64,000 nucleotides of DNA from Cellulomonas pakistanensis (GTDB lineage Bacteria; Actinomycetota; Actinomycetes; Actinomycetales; Cellulomonadaceae). The translations under genes and the position numbers were made by a program. Positions 7,503-15,765 of the stretch are shown one piece after another. The DNA lies in contig NZ_BONO01000014.1 of assembly GCF_016862755.1 (NCBI RefSeq), positions 44,199 to 108,198 of the forward strand, read 5' to 3'. Below the pieces are notes generated by a model, which saw only the letters and a program-made list of their open reading frames with translations, searched no databases and was not told the DNA's origin. Position 1 is the stretch's first letter. Every line of letters starts with the position of its first letter.

Positions 7503-9869
7503 GGCCCGGCGCGGCCGGTCCTCCGCGCGGGCGAGCCGGCTCGGCCACCAGGTGCGCGGGCCGACATCGTGCACGAGCGCCGGCACGAGCAGGCTGCGCA
7601 CCACCAGCGTGTCGAGCAGCACGCCGAACGCCACGATGAACGCCAGCTGCGCGAGGAAGAGCAGCGGGATCACGCCGAGCGCCGCGAACGTGGCTGCGAG
7701 CACGACGCCCGCCGACGTGATGACGCCGCCGGTGACCGCCAGCCCGCGCAGCACGCCGTCGCGGGTGCCGATCCGGGCGCTCTCCTCCCGCACCCGGGTC
7801 ATGAGGAAGATCGAGTAGTCGACCCCCAGCGCGACCAGGAACGTGAACGCGTACAGCGGCACCGCGGGGTCGGCGCCCGGGAAGTCGAGCACGTGCTCGA
7901 ACACCAGCGCCGCGACGCCGAGCGCCGCCGCGAACGACAGCACGTTGGCGAGCATCAGGAGCACGGCCGCGACCACCGACCGCAGCAGCACCATGAGGAT
8001 GAGCAGGATCACGACGAGCACGACCGGCACGATCACCCGCAGGTCGCGCGTGCCGGCGTCCTGGGCGTCCAGCGTCTCCGCGGCCGCGCCGCCGACCAGC
8101 GCGTCGGGGGCGACCTCGTGCACCGCGTCCCGCAGCCGCTCCACCGTGTCGACGCCCTCGGTGGTGTCCGCGGCGGCCTCCGTGGCCACGTCGACGCGCA
8201 CGTTCCCGTCGATGACCACCGGCTCCTCGGCCTCGGCCGGCGCGCCCTCCGCGCCGCCCGACGCCGGGCCCCCGGTCGGCACGCCCGCCGACGCCCCCGT
8301 GTACGGCGCCGCCGACACGACGCCGTCGACCCCGAGCGCGGCCTCGACGACCGCCTCGGCCTCGTCCTGGGCCACGATCACGTTCGCCGGCTGCACGGTG
8401 CCCGCCGGGAAGTGGTCGGCCAGCACCTCCTCGCCCGCCACCGCGTCGACTTCGGTCAGGAACACGTCGGCCTGGCTGGTGCCGGAGGCCTGGAACGTCG
8501 GCAGGAACGCCGCGCAGCCGAGCAGGACGACCGTCGTCACGACCCAGGTCAGGCGGTCGCGGCGGCCGACCCCGCGGGCCAGCCGGCCCCAGAGCCCCTG
8601 CGCGGGCGCCGGGTGGCCGGCGGGCGCGTGGGCGCCGTGGTGCTCGTGCGCCGGGGCCGCCACACCGGCGGCCTCCCCCGCCACTGCGGGCTCGTCGTGC
8701 GCCCGCCCGACGGCGTGGGCGCCCGGCTCGGCGACGCGCGGCACCCGCGGCCAGAACAGCACCCGCGACCGGCGGCCGGCGACCAGCAGCAGCAGCGGGA
8801 GCAGCGTGAACGCCGCGAGGTACGCGGCGAGGATGCCGAGCGCGCCGACCGGGCCGAGCGAGCGGTTCGAAGCCAGGTCGGAGAGCAGCAGGCAGAGCAG
8901 GCCGGCGACCACCGTCCCGGCGCTGGCCGTGATCGGCTCGACGCTGCGGCGCAGCGCGCGGCGCATGGCGGCGGACGGCGCCTCGACCGTCCGGAGCTCC
9001 TCGCGGTACCGGGCGACGATCAGCAGCGCGTAGTCGACCGACGCCCCGACCACGAGGATCGACAGGATGCCCTGGGCCTGGCCGTTGAGGGTCAGCGCCC
9101 CCGCGTCGGCCAGGTGGTAGACGGCCAGCGCGGCCGCGCACAGCGCGAACACCGCGGTGAGGATGACCGCGAGCGGCAGGAACGGCGACCGGTAGACCAG
9201 CACCAGGATCACGAGCACGGCGCCCAGCGCGACGAGCAGCAGCACGCCGTCGATCCCGCCGAACGCGTTGGTCAGGTCGGCGACGAACCCGCCCGGCCCG
9301 GTGACCCAGGCGAGCAGCCCGGCCTCGCCCGCCGAGTCGGCGGTCGCGCCGAGCTCGTCGGCGAGCGCGTCCCGCACCGCCTGGACGACGGCGCCGACGA
9401 CGCTCTCGTCGTCCGCCAGCGTCGCGTCGGCCGCCTCTGCGTCGAGCGACAGCGGCACGAGCAGCGCCTCGCCGTCCTCGGACGGCACGACGACCGGGTC
9501 GGCGGTGAGCACGTCGCCCAGCGTGGCGGGGTCGCCCTCGGCCGGGTCCGCGCCGGGGATCGCCAGGTCGGCGAGCCCGTCGACCACCGGCTGCACGTCG
9601 CCGATCGCCGACGGCTCGAGCGCGCCGCCGTCCTCGGCCTCGAGCACCACCAGCACCGGCAGCGCCTCCGACTCGGTGAACGCCGCGGACGCCTCCGCCG
9701 CCCGGGTGGACTCCGCCGACGACGGCAGGAACGCCGCCGAGTCGTTGGTCTGCACCTGGGACAGCTGTCCCTGGGCCATCCCCCCGAAGGCCGCCACCGC
9801 GAGCCACGCGGCCGCGACCGCGAGCACCACCAGACCTCGCCCGATCCCCCGGACCCCATTCCTCAGCAT
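7500..9869 (-). CDS. MMPL/RND-family membrane transporter
   Basis: A 789-residue integral membrane exporter of the MMPL (YdfJ-like) branch of the RND superfamily. The N-terminal span (VVLAVAAAWLAVAAFGG) is followed by an extracytoplasmic domain, then five spans including the proton-relay-type motif DYALLIVARYREEL. A His/Gly-rich cytosolic loop (EHHGAHAPAGH) precedes the second half, which repeats the plan and carries DYSIFLMTRVREESARIG. Relatives export lipids, antibiotics or siderophores. It is divergent from a MarR gene, the usual layout for a drug-responsive efflux unit. The start is uncertain: an ATG at 9869 sits inside a 14-base palindrome, and an alternative lies at 9908. Neither has a Shine-Dalgarno sequence. 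Confidence 0.9.
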   Translation of the reverse strand: MLRNGVRGIGRGLVVLAVAAAWLAVAAFGGMAQGQLSQVQTNDSAAFLPSSAESTRAAEASAAFTESEALPVLVVLEAEDGGALEPSAIGDVQPVVDGLADLAIPGADPAEGDPATLGDVLTADPVVVPSEDGEALLVPLSLDAEAADATLADDESVVGAVVQAVRDALADELGATADSAGEAGLLAWVTGPGGFVADLTNAFGGIDGVLLLVALGAVLVILVLVYRSPFLPLAVILTAVFALCAAALAVYHLADAGALTLNGQAQGILSILVVGASVDYALLIVARYREELRTVEAPSAAMRRALRRSVEPITASAGTVVAGLLCLLLSDLASNRSLGPVGALGILAAYLAAFTLLPLLLLVAGRRSRVLFWPRVPRVAEPGAHAVGRAHDEPAVAGEAAGVAAPAHEHHGAHAPAGHPAPAQGLWGRLARGVGRRDRLTWVVTTVVLLGCAAFLPTFQASGTSQADVFLTEVDAVAGEEVLADHFPAGTVQPANVIVAQDEAEAVVEAALGVDGVVSAAPYTGASAGVPTGGPASGGAEGAPAEAEEPVVIDGNVRVDVATEAAADTTEGVDTVERLRDAVHEVAPDALVGGAAAETLDAQDAGTRDLRVIVPVVLVVILLILMVLLRSVVAAVLLMLANVLSFAAALGVAALVFEHVLDFPGADPAVPLYAFTFLVALGVDYSIFLMTRVREESARIGTRDGVLRGLAVTGGVITSAGVVLAATFAALGVIPLLFLAQLAFIVAFGVLLDTLVVRSLLVPALVHDVGPRTWWPSRLARAEDRPRRA

Positions 9870-9875
9870 GCTGAG
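9862..9875. promoter_or_regulatory. Palindrome CTCAGCATGCTGAG over the MMPL start: candidate MarR operator
   Basis: This perfect 14-base palindrome is centred on the ATG of the MMPL gene and lies about 70 bases from the divergent marR start. A MarR dimer bound here would block MMPL transcription or translation start. Confidence 0.55.
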
Positions 9876-9943
9876 CACTATGCGGGACGGGCGCGGATCC
9901 GGCAACATGAGCCCGGGGCAACCGCCCGCGAGGAGGAGGACGA

Positions 9944-10405
9944 GTGGATCGCGAAGGGTCGCACGGGCACCCGCGCTGGGACGCCATGGCGGCTCGCGAG
10001 CCCAGCGGCTGGCCCGTCGGGCGCCTGCTCTCGGCCGCGTCCCGCCGGGTCGAGCGCGACTGGAACGCGCACCTCGCGTCCTGGGACCTCAACCACGCGA
10101 GCCAGCCCGTGCTGGTCATCCTGCTCGGCGGCCCGCGCACGCAGGCCGAGCTGGCCGCGCGGTGCGAGGTCACCGAGCAGACCATGAGCCGGGTGATCGC
10201 CCGCCTGGAGCGGTCCGGCTACGTCGAGCGCACCGCGCACGCCACCGACCGGCGCAAGCAGCAGATCTCCGTCACCGACGCCGGACGCGCGGCCGTGCTC
10301 GCCGCGTCCGACCCCGAGGCCGCCGAGGCGATGGTCACCGAGGGGCTGACGCCGGCGCAGGTCGACCAGCTCCGGGAGCTGCTGCTGATCGTCGCGCGGC
10401 GCTGA
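9944..10405 (+). CDS. MarR-family transcriptional regulator
   Basis: A 153-residue winged-helix repressor. The DNA-binding part reads TQAELAARCEVTEQTMSRVI, followed by ARLERSGYVERTAHATDRRK (the wing) and the closing dimer helix LTPAQVDQLRELLLIVARR. The GTG start is well supported by AGGAGGA at 9931-9937. It is divergent from the MMPL transporter and probably represses it until a ligand binds. A second, separate MarR gene lies at 34029-34472. Confidence 0.9.
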   Translation: MDREGSHGHPRWDAMAAREPSGWPVGRLLSAASRRVERDWNAHLASWDLNHASQPVLVILLGGPRTQAELAARCEVTEQTMSRVIARLERSGYVERTAHATDRRKQQISVTDAGRAAVLAASDPEAAEAMVTEGLTPAQVDQLRELLLIVARR

Positions 10406-10427
10406 GGGCCCCGGGGCGCCGGAGGAC

Positions 10428-10946
10428 TCAGGCCAGCGGCGCCCGCCCCACCCGCTCGATCTTCCCGAGGTCCGCCGCGACCCGCGCCGCCCACGCGTCC
10501 ACCTCGTCGAAGTCCCGGAAGTCGCCGGGCTGCGCCTCGATCATCGCGACGAGCGCGCGCTCGGCCAGCCCGAGCCCGTCGCGCTCCAGCCGGCCGCCGA
10601 AGGCCACCACGTCGCGCGCACCGACCCGCCGGGCGACGACCCGCACGTCGTCCGGCTCGCCGGCCGGCAGCGGCGGCTCCCCCACGCGGCCCGACCAGAA
10701 CAGCCAGGTCGGCCGGGCGGCGAGCCGCGCGCCCTGCCGGTCGACCAGGTCGCGCAGCGCCGCGGCGAGCCGGCCGACGTAGACCGCCGAGCCGAGCACC
10801 ACCGCGTCGTACCCGTCGAGCGTCTCGACGTCGTCGGGCTCGACCTCCGCCACGTCGTGCCCGGCCGCGCGGAGCACCTCCGCGACCTCGGCGCCGATCT
10901 CCCGCGTGCCGCCGTGCCGCGACGCCACCGTCACCAGGACCCGCAT
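10428..10946 (-). CDS. Flavodoxin-domain protein (HemG-like)
   Basis: A 172-residue flavodoxin. It opens with the FMN phosphate loop region VLVTVASRHGGTREIG, then YDAVVLGSAVYVGRL, matching the family of menaquinone-dependent protoporphyrinogen oxidase-like flavodoxins (HemG). Such proteins carry FMN and pass electrons in the cytosol. The terminal helix (FDEVDAWAARVAADL) is typical of the family. True HemG activity cannot be inferred, since many actinobacteria have such proteins beside a coproporphyrin-dependent haem pathway. It is convergent with marR. Confidence 0.82.
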   Translation of the reverse strand: MRVLVTVASRHGGTREIGAEVAEVLRAAGHDVAEVEPDDVETLDGYDAVVLGSAVYVGRLAAALRDLVDRQGARLAARPTWLFWSGRVGEPPLPAGEPDDVRVVARRVGARDVVAFGGRLERDGLGLAERALVAMIEAQPGDFRDFDEVDAWAARVAADLGKIERVGRAPLA

Positions 10947-11114
10947 GGCCGCCTCCCCCGCGTCCCGGGCGCCGCACCGGCGCCGCGCCCTGACGACCAG
11001 CCTCGCCCCGAGCGCGCGGCACCCGCCAGGGACCTCGGTCCCGCGCGGCGGCGCCGGCGCGCCGTCCCTCCGGGACCGCCGCCCGCCGGGCGACGGCGCG
11101 GCCCCGGGCGCCGG

Positions 11115-11120
11115 TAGACT
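11115..11120 (+). promoter_or_regulatory. TAGACT -10 box of the DUF4191 gene (leaderless)
   Basis: TAGACT is followed by 8 bases and the ATG at 11129, with no Shine-Dalgarno sequence. Confidence 0.6.
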
Positions 11121-11128
11121 CCCGGGTC

Positions 11129-11854
11129 ATGGCCCGTGAGAAGAACCCCACCGCCGGCGCGGCCGCGAAGCCCGCGAAGGTGAAGAAGACCCGGTGGTAC
11201 CACCAGGTCTGGCAGGCGTACCAGATGACCCGCCAGCAGGACCCGTCGGTCACCTGGCTGATCCTCGGGGTGTTCGTCGGCGTCATCGCGCTGGGCCAGG
11301 TCCTGGCGCTGTTCTTCCTCACGTGGTGGTACCTGCTGCTGCTGAGCCTGCCGTTCGCGCTGCTCGGCGCCATGTTCATGCTGACCCGCCGCGCCGAGCG
11401 CGCGGCGTACTCCCGCATCGAGGGCCAGCCGGGCGCCGCGCTGTCCGCCCTCGGCACCATCCGCCGCGGCTGGACGTTCGCGCAGGAGCCGGTCGCCGTC
11501 GCCCCGCGCACGCAGGACCTCGTCTACCGCGGCGTCGGCCGACCGGGCATCGTGCTCGTCGGCGAGGGCCCGGCGCACCGCATCGGCAAGCTGCTCGAGT
11601 CCGAGCGCAAGCGCACCGCTCGCGTCCTGCCCGGCGTGCCGATCACGCTCATGGAGGTCGGCCGCGAGGAGGATCAGGTCCCGCTGCCGCAGCTCGCCCG
11701 CAAGGTGCAGCGCCTCAAGCCGCAGCTGACCAAGGCCGAGGTCGGGGAGGTCGTCAAGCGGCTCCAGGCGCTCGGCGCCGTGCGGATGCCCGTGCCGAAG
11801 GGCGTCGACCCGATGCGCGTCCGCCCGGACCGCAAGGGCATGCGCGGCCGCTGA
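11129..11854 (+). CDS. DUF4191 membrane protein
   Basis: A 241-residue protein of the DUF4191 family, which in actinobacteria sits between the lipoate genes and glnA, as here. A Lys-rich N-terminus (VKKTRWYHQVWQAYQMTRQQ) is followed by two close membrane spans (LILGVFVGVIALGQVLALFF and LLLSLPFALLGAMFMLT). The soluble C-terminal half includes RIEGQPGAALSALG and RRGWTFAQEPVAV. The role is unknown. The lipA/lipB genes that often precede it are absent, replaced by a different block since sucB. Confidence 0.9.
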   Translation: MAREKNPTAGAAAKPAKVKKTRWYHQVWQAYQMTRQQDPSVTWLILGVFVGVIALGQVLALFFLTWWYLLLLSLPFALLGAMFMLTRRAERAAYSRIEGQPGAALSALGTIRRGWTFAQEPVAVAPRTQDLVYRGVGRPGIVLVGEGPAHRIGKLLESERKRTARVLPGVPITLMEVGREEDQVPLPQLARKVQRLKPQLTKAEVGEVVKRLQALGAVRMPVPKGVDPMRVRPDRKGMRGR

Positions 11855-11866
11855 GCCCGCACGCGC

Positions 11867-11901
11867 GACGCGCCCGCACCCCTCGGGGGTGCGGGCGCGT
11901 C
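11867..11901. terminator. Perfect 16-bp terminator stem after the DUF4191 gene
   Basis: GACGCGCCCGCACCCC (11867-11882) pairs exactly with 11886-11901 across a 3-base loop, 12 bases after the stop. Confidence 0.85.
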
Positions 11902-11920
11902 CTGCTTCCCGGGCCCCTAC

Positions 11921-11984
11921 GCCGAGATGGCAGCTCTCGGCTGTGCCCGCCCACCGCGTCGCAGCCGAGAGTTGCCGTCTCGGC
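11921..11984. repeat. 64-bp long-stem palindrome (GCCGAG...CTCGGC family, copy 2)
   Basis: A 23-base arm (11921-11943, GCCGAGATGGCAGCTC...) pairs with 11962-11984 at 21 of 23 positions. It lies between the convergent DUF4191 and RDD genes, in addition to the ordinary terminator just before it. Its length equals that of the copy at 4104-4167. Confidence 0.85.
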
Positions 11985-12021
11985 GGACCGGGCGCGAGGC
12001 GAGGCGGCGAGGGCGCGCGGG

Positions 12022-12519
12022 TCAGCGGCGGACGATCGCCGTGCCCGCGGAGCGGTCGTGCAGGCCGCGGCCGTCGGCGTCCCACACCACGGCCGGGATC
12101 ACCAGGCACAGCAGCACGGTGCGCACGAGCGCGAGCAGCAGGTTCGGCGGCGCGTCCGGGCCGGGGTCCGGCGCCGGCGCCCCGGCGCGCTGCACGAGCA
12201 GCTGCGGCGGCCGCACCCGGCGGACCCGGATGCCGAGCAGCCGGTGCCCGAGCGTGCCGCCGACCGTGCCGACCAGGAGCACGTTCTCGACGGCGAAGAT
12301 CGCCAGCGTCCCCAGCTGCTGCGCGTCGGCCGGCAGGAAGACGTTCGCGATCGCGAGGCAGGCGAACCAGTCGACCAGCAGCGCGATCAGCCGGCGCCCG
12401 AGGGGCGCGAGCGAGCCGCTCCCCGACGCGGGCAGCCCCAGGCGGGTGCCGCTCGGCTCCCCGCCGCGCCCCACCGGCGGCCCCTCGAGCCACGAACCGA
12501 CGTCCTCGCGATCGACCAT
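12022..12519 (-). CDS. RDD-family membrane protein
   Basis: A 165-residue protein with an RDD domain. The N-terminal segment LGRRLIALLVDWFACLAIAN carries the Arg and Asp residues that name the family, in the first span. Two further spans follow (LAIFAVENVLLVGTVGG and LVRTVLLCLVIPAVVW). GTLGHRLLGIRVRRV is also typical. The molecular role is not established, although transport has been suggested for some members. It is divergent from glnA, the conserved actinobacterial neighbour. Confidence 0.88.
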   Translation of the reverse strand: MVDREDVGSWLEGPPVGRGGEPSGTRLGLPASGSGSLAPLGRRLIALLVDWFACLAIANVFLPADAQQLGTLAIFAVENVLLVGTVGGTLGHRLLGIRVRRVRPPQLLVQRAGAPAPDPGPDAPPNLLLALVRTVLLCLVIPAVVWDADGRGLHDRSAGTAIVRR

Positions 12520-12594
12520 GCGTCAACGGTAACCGGCGGCGGTGCGCCCGCCGTCCCGGGCCGTCACCTGCCCGCAACACCGATCGGGGGTCGC

Positions 12595-12648
12595 GTAACA
12601 CGGCCGAAACAATCGGTACACCGCAGGGAAACTGGGCACCCCTAGCCT
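12595..12648 (+). promoter_or_regulatory. GlnR-like box and -10 element of glnA
   Basis: GTAAC (12595-12599), GAAAC (12606-12610) and GAAAC (12628-12632) lie in exact 11-base register. A degenerate fourth half-site, TACAC, sits at 12617. The actinobacterial GlnR consensus is alternating GTnAC and GAAAC half-sites with 6-base gaps. A TAGCCT -10 box follows at 12643-12648, so the box is centred near -40, where an activator would bind. The patch is AT-rich against its surroundings. Confidence 0.7.
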
Positions 12649-12690
12649 CGACGGAGCCCGGCAAGGGCACGTCAACCCGAGGAGCAGCGG

Positions 12691-14115
12691 ATGTTCAGCA
12701 CGCCAGAGGAAGTCCTGGCCTTCATCAAGAACGAGGACGTCAAGTTCGTCGACGTCCGGTTCTGCGACCTGCCCGGCGTGATGCAGCACTTCAACGTGCC
12801 GGCCGCGACCGTGGACGAGAACTTCTTCGTCGAGGGCCAGATGTTCGACGGGTCGTCGATCCGCGGCTTCCAGGCGATCAACGAGTCGGACATGAAGCTG
12901 CTCCCGGACGTGACGACGGCGTTCGTCGACCCGTTCCGCGCGGAGAAGACGCTCTGCCTGAACTTCCACATCGTCGACCCGTACACCGACGAGCCCTACA
13001 CGCGCGACCCCCGCCAGGTCGCCGCGAAGGCCGAGGCGTACCTGCGGTCGACCGGCATCGCGGACACGGCGTTCTTCGCCCCCGAGGCCGAGTTCTACAT
13101 CTTCGACGACGTGCGCTTCGAGACGAAGCAGAACACCTCGTTCTACTCGATCGACTCCATCGAGGCCGCCTGGAACACTGCGCGCGTCGAGGAGGGCGGC
13201 AACCTCGGCCACAAGACCCCCTACAAGGGCGGCTACTTCCCCGTCCCGCCGGTCGACCACTTCGCCGACCTGCGCGACAAGATCTCGCTGCAGCTGGACG
13301 CCCTCGACTTCCAGATCGAGCGCGCGCACCACGAGGTCGGCACCGCCGGCCAGGCCGAGATCAACTACCGCTTCGACACGCTCGCCAAGTCGGCCGACAA
13401 GGTGCAGCTGTTCAAGTACGTCGTGAAGAACGTCGCGCACGCCGACGGCCGCACCGCGACCTTCATGCCGAAGCCGCTGTTCGGCGACAACGGCTCGGGC
13501 ATGCACGTGCACCAGTCCCTGTGGAAGGACGGCAAGCCGCTGTTCTTCGACGAGAAGGGCTACGGCGGCCTGTCCGACATCGCCCGCTGGTACATCGGCG
13601 GCCTGCTGAAGCACGCGCCGGCGCTGCTGGCCTTCACCAACCCGACGGTGAACTCCTACCACCGCCTGGTGCCGGGCTTCGAGGCGCCGGTCAACCTGGT
13701 CTACTCGGCCCGCAACCGCTCCGCGTGCATCCGCATCCCGGTGACCGGCTCGAACCCGAAGGCCAAGCGCATCGAGTTCCGCGTGCCGGACCCGTCGTCC
13801 AACCCGTACCTGGCGTTCGCCGCCATGCTGATGGCGGGCCTCGACGGCATCCAGAACCGGATCGAGCCGCCGGAGCCGGTCGACAAGGACCTGTACGAGC
13901 TGCCCCCGGAGGAGCACGCGCAGATCGCGCAGGTCCCCGGCTCGCTCGGCGAGGTGCTCGACAACCTCGAGGCCGACCACGACTGGCTGACCGCCGGCAA
14001 CGTGTTCACCCCGGACCTCATCCAGACCTGGATCGACTACAAGCGGTCCGCGGAGATCGACCCGATCCGGCTGCGCCCGCACCCGCACGAGTTCGAGCTC
14101 TACTACGACGTGTGA
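12691..14115 (+). CDS. glnA: Glutamine synthetase, type I
   Basis: This enzyme makes glutamine from glutamate, ammonia and ATP in the cytosol and is the central step of nitrogen assimilation. At 474 residues it has the normal GSI-beta length. Family features in order are [16 protein letters not shown], the metal/glutamate site [24 protein letters not shown], the ATP-loop segment [17 protein letters not shown], and [19 protein letters not shown]. The adenylylation site DLYELPPE has the tyrosine at about residue 402, so activity is probably also switched by GlnE. GAGGAG upstream supports the ATG. A GlnR-like box precedes the promoter, and a strong terminator follows. Confidence 0.97.
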   Translation: MFSTPEEVLAFIKNEDVKFVDVRFCDLPGVMQHFNVPAATVDENFFVEGQMFDGSSIRGFQAINESDMKLLPDVTTAFVDPFRAEKTLCLNFHIVDPYTDEPYTRDPRQVAAKAEAYLRSTGIADTAFFAPEAEFYIFDDVRFETKQNTSFYSIDSIEAAWNTARVEEGGNLGHKTPYKGGYFPVPPVDHFADLRDKISLQLDALDFQIERAHHEVGTAGQAEINYRFDTLAKSADKVQLFKYVVKNVAHADGRTATFMPKPLFGDNGSGMHVHQSLWKDGKPLFFDEKGYGGLSDIARWYIGGLLKHAPALLAFTNPTVNSYHRLVPGFEAPVNLVYSARNRSACIRIPVTGSNPKAKRIEFRVPDPSSNPYLAFAAMLMAGLDGIQNRIEPPEPVDKDLYELPPEEHAQIAQVPGSLGEVLDNLEADHDWLTAGNVFTPDLIQTWIDYKRSAEIDPIRLRPHPHEFELYYDV

Positions 14116-14153
14116 TCGTCAGGTGTCACGGCTGCTCCCGTAGCGCCTGACCC

Positions 14154-14200
14154 GCACGACCGGCGCCCCCGGCACCCTCGCGGTGCCGGGGGCGTCGTGC
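14154..14200. terminator. Bidirectional terminator between glnA and nhaA
   Basis: CGCCCCCGGCACC (14164-14176) pairs exactly with 14182-14194. An outer stem, GCACGAC (14154-14160) with GTCGTGC (14194-14200), extends it. The two genes converge here. Confidence 0.85.
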
Positions 14201-14217
14201 GTCGTCCGAGGCCGGGA

Positions 14218-15489
14218 TCAGCGCGGCGCGTCCTCGATCGCCGGCTGCGGCGCGTCCACCACCCCGTCCTCGTTCTCGTCCGCGGACCGCGCGCGCCTCG
14301 CGTCGACCCGCAGGAGCACGGCGGCCGCCGTCGCCGACAGCACCGTCCCCGCCAGCACGGCGATCTTCGCGGCGCCGACCATCCCCTCGTCGCCCTCGAA
14401 CGCGAGCTCGGCGATCAGGAGCGAGACCGTGAACCCGATCCCCGCGAGCAGCCCGACCGGCGCGAGGTCCCGGATGCCGACGCCCTCGGGCAGCCGCAGG
14501 CCGGACCCGCGCGTGACCAGGGTGACCGCGCCGAGGATGCCGAGCACCTTGCCCAGCACCAGGCCGAGCACCACGGCGAGCACGACGGGCTCGCCGAGCA
14601 CCCCGCCGACGCCGTCGCCGTCCACCAGCGTGACGCCCGCGGCGAAGAACGCGAACAGCGGCAGCGCCAGCGCGGCGGACCACGGCCGGACGGCGTGTTC
14701 GTAGCGCCGCGCCCGGGACCCGGGCGCCCCGGCGCGGGCGCGCGCCGGCACCGTCAGGCCGAGCAGCACGCCGGCGATGGTGGCGTGCACGCCGGACGCG
14801 TGCATGAAGCCCCACGCCACGAGGCCGAGCGGCCACAGCAGCCAGGGGTGCACGTACGGCGACCGCACCAGCAGCGCGAACAGCGCCACGGCCGCGACCG
14901 ACACCGCCAGGGCGCCGAGAGCGACGCCGTCGGAGTAGAAGACCGCGATCACGATGATGGCGAGCAGGTCGTCCACGACTGCCAGGGTGAGCAGGAACGT
15001 GCGGATCGCGACCGGCAGCCCGCGCCCGAAGATCGCGAGCACGGCGAGCGCGAACGCGATGTCCGTGGCGGTGGGCACCGCCCAGCCCTGCGCGGCACCC
15101 GCGTCGCCCGCCGCGGTGACCACGGCGAGGTAGATCGCCGCAGGCACGACCATCCCGCCGACCGCCGCGATCACCGGCACGGCGGCCCGCCGGGGGTCGC
15201 GCAGGCTGCCGGCGACGATCTCGTGCTTCAGCTCGAGGCCGACGGTGAAGAAGAAGATCGCGAGCAGGCCGTCGGCGGCCCAGTGCGCGAGGTCGAGGTC
15301 GAGGTGCCAGGCCTCGGGCCCGACCGTCCAGGAGGACACGTCGTGGTACGCGTCCCGCCACGGCGAGTTGGCCCACACCAGGGCGAGCGCGGCGGCGGCG
15401 ATGAGCAGGGCCCCGCCGGTGGTCTCCCGGGACGCCCAGGCGCGGAGCGAGCGTGCGGGCGTGGGGGTGGGCGTGTCGTGGTGCGGCAT
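14218..15489 (-). CDS. nhaA: Na+/H+ antiporter NhaA
   Basis: A 423-residue inner-membrane antiporter that expels sodium in exchange for protons, serving pH and salt balance. The NhaA hallmarks are ALALVWANSPW, LLAIFFFTVGLELKHEIVAG, the conserved TDIAFALAVLAIFG and the paired aspartates of the ion site in AVVDDLLAIIVIAVFY. LLAGIGFTVSLLIAELAF comes near the end. The C-terminus is an acidic, Arg-containing soluble tail. GGGGAG upstream supports the ATG at 15489 over longer readings. It is divergent from a BCCT carrier, so both may serve osmotic or salt adaptation. Confidence 0.95.
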   Translation of the reverse strand: MPHHDTPTPTPARSLRAWASRETTGGALLIAAAALALVWANSPWRDAYHDVSSWTVGPEAWHLDLDLAHWAADGLLAIFFFTVGLELKHEIVAGSLRDPRRAAVPVIAAVGGMVVPAAIYLAVVTAAGDAGAAQGWAVPTATDIAFALAVLAIFGRGLPVAIRTFLLTLAVVDDLLAIIVIAVFYSDGVALGALAVSVAAVALFALLVRSPYVHPWLLWPLGLVAWGFMHASGVHATIAGVLLGLTVPARARAGAPGSRARRYEHAVRPWSAALALPLFAFFAAGVTLVDGDGVGGVLGEPVVLAVVLGLVLGKVLGILGAVTLVTRGSGLRLPEGVGIRDLAPVGLLAGIGFTVSLLIAELAFEGDEGMVGAAKIAVLAGTVLSATAAAVLLRVDARRARSADENEDGVVDAPQPAIEDAPR

Positions 15490-15765
15490 GGGTCTCCCCG
15501 GGTCGCGGCTGAACCCCCGCGCGGAGGGTCGCCGAGCGGGGAGCCGACCAGACTTCCCGGCACACCAGCGGACCACGGTACGGGGCGGCCCCCGACCCCG
15601 CACACCGGGTCCCACGAGCCGGACGCCGGCCCCGGCGCGCCGACCTGCGGGAGCGGGCCCCGAGCGGGTGAAACCGTCCGCTCGATGTGACAGGGTCAAG
15701 CGCTTCCCTCAGGATGGTCAGGTTTTGCGATCAGCCCGACGACCCCGACGCACCTGTGGAGACCC

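Noticed and set aside
13000..14100. Signs of recent gene transfer or a genomic island anywhere in the window
   Set aside because: I see no tRNA, integrase, transposase or att-like repeat. Composition stays uniformly GC-rich apart from short promoter and operator patches.
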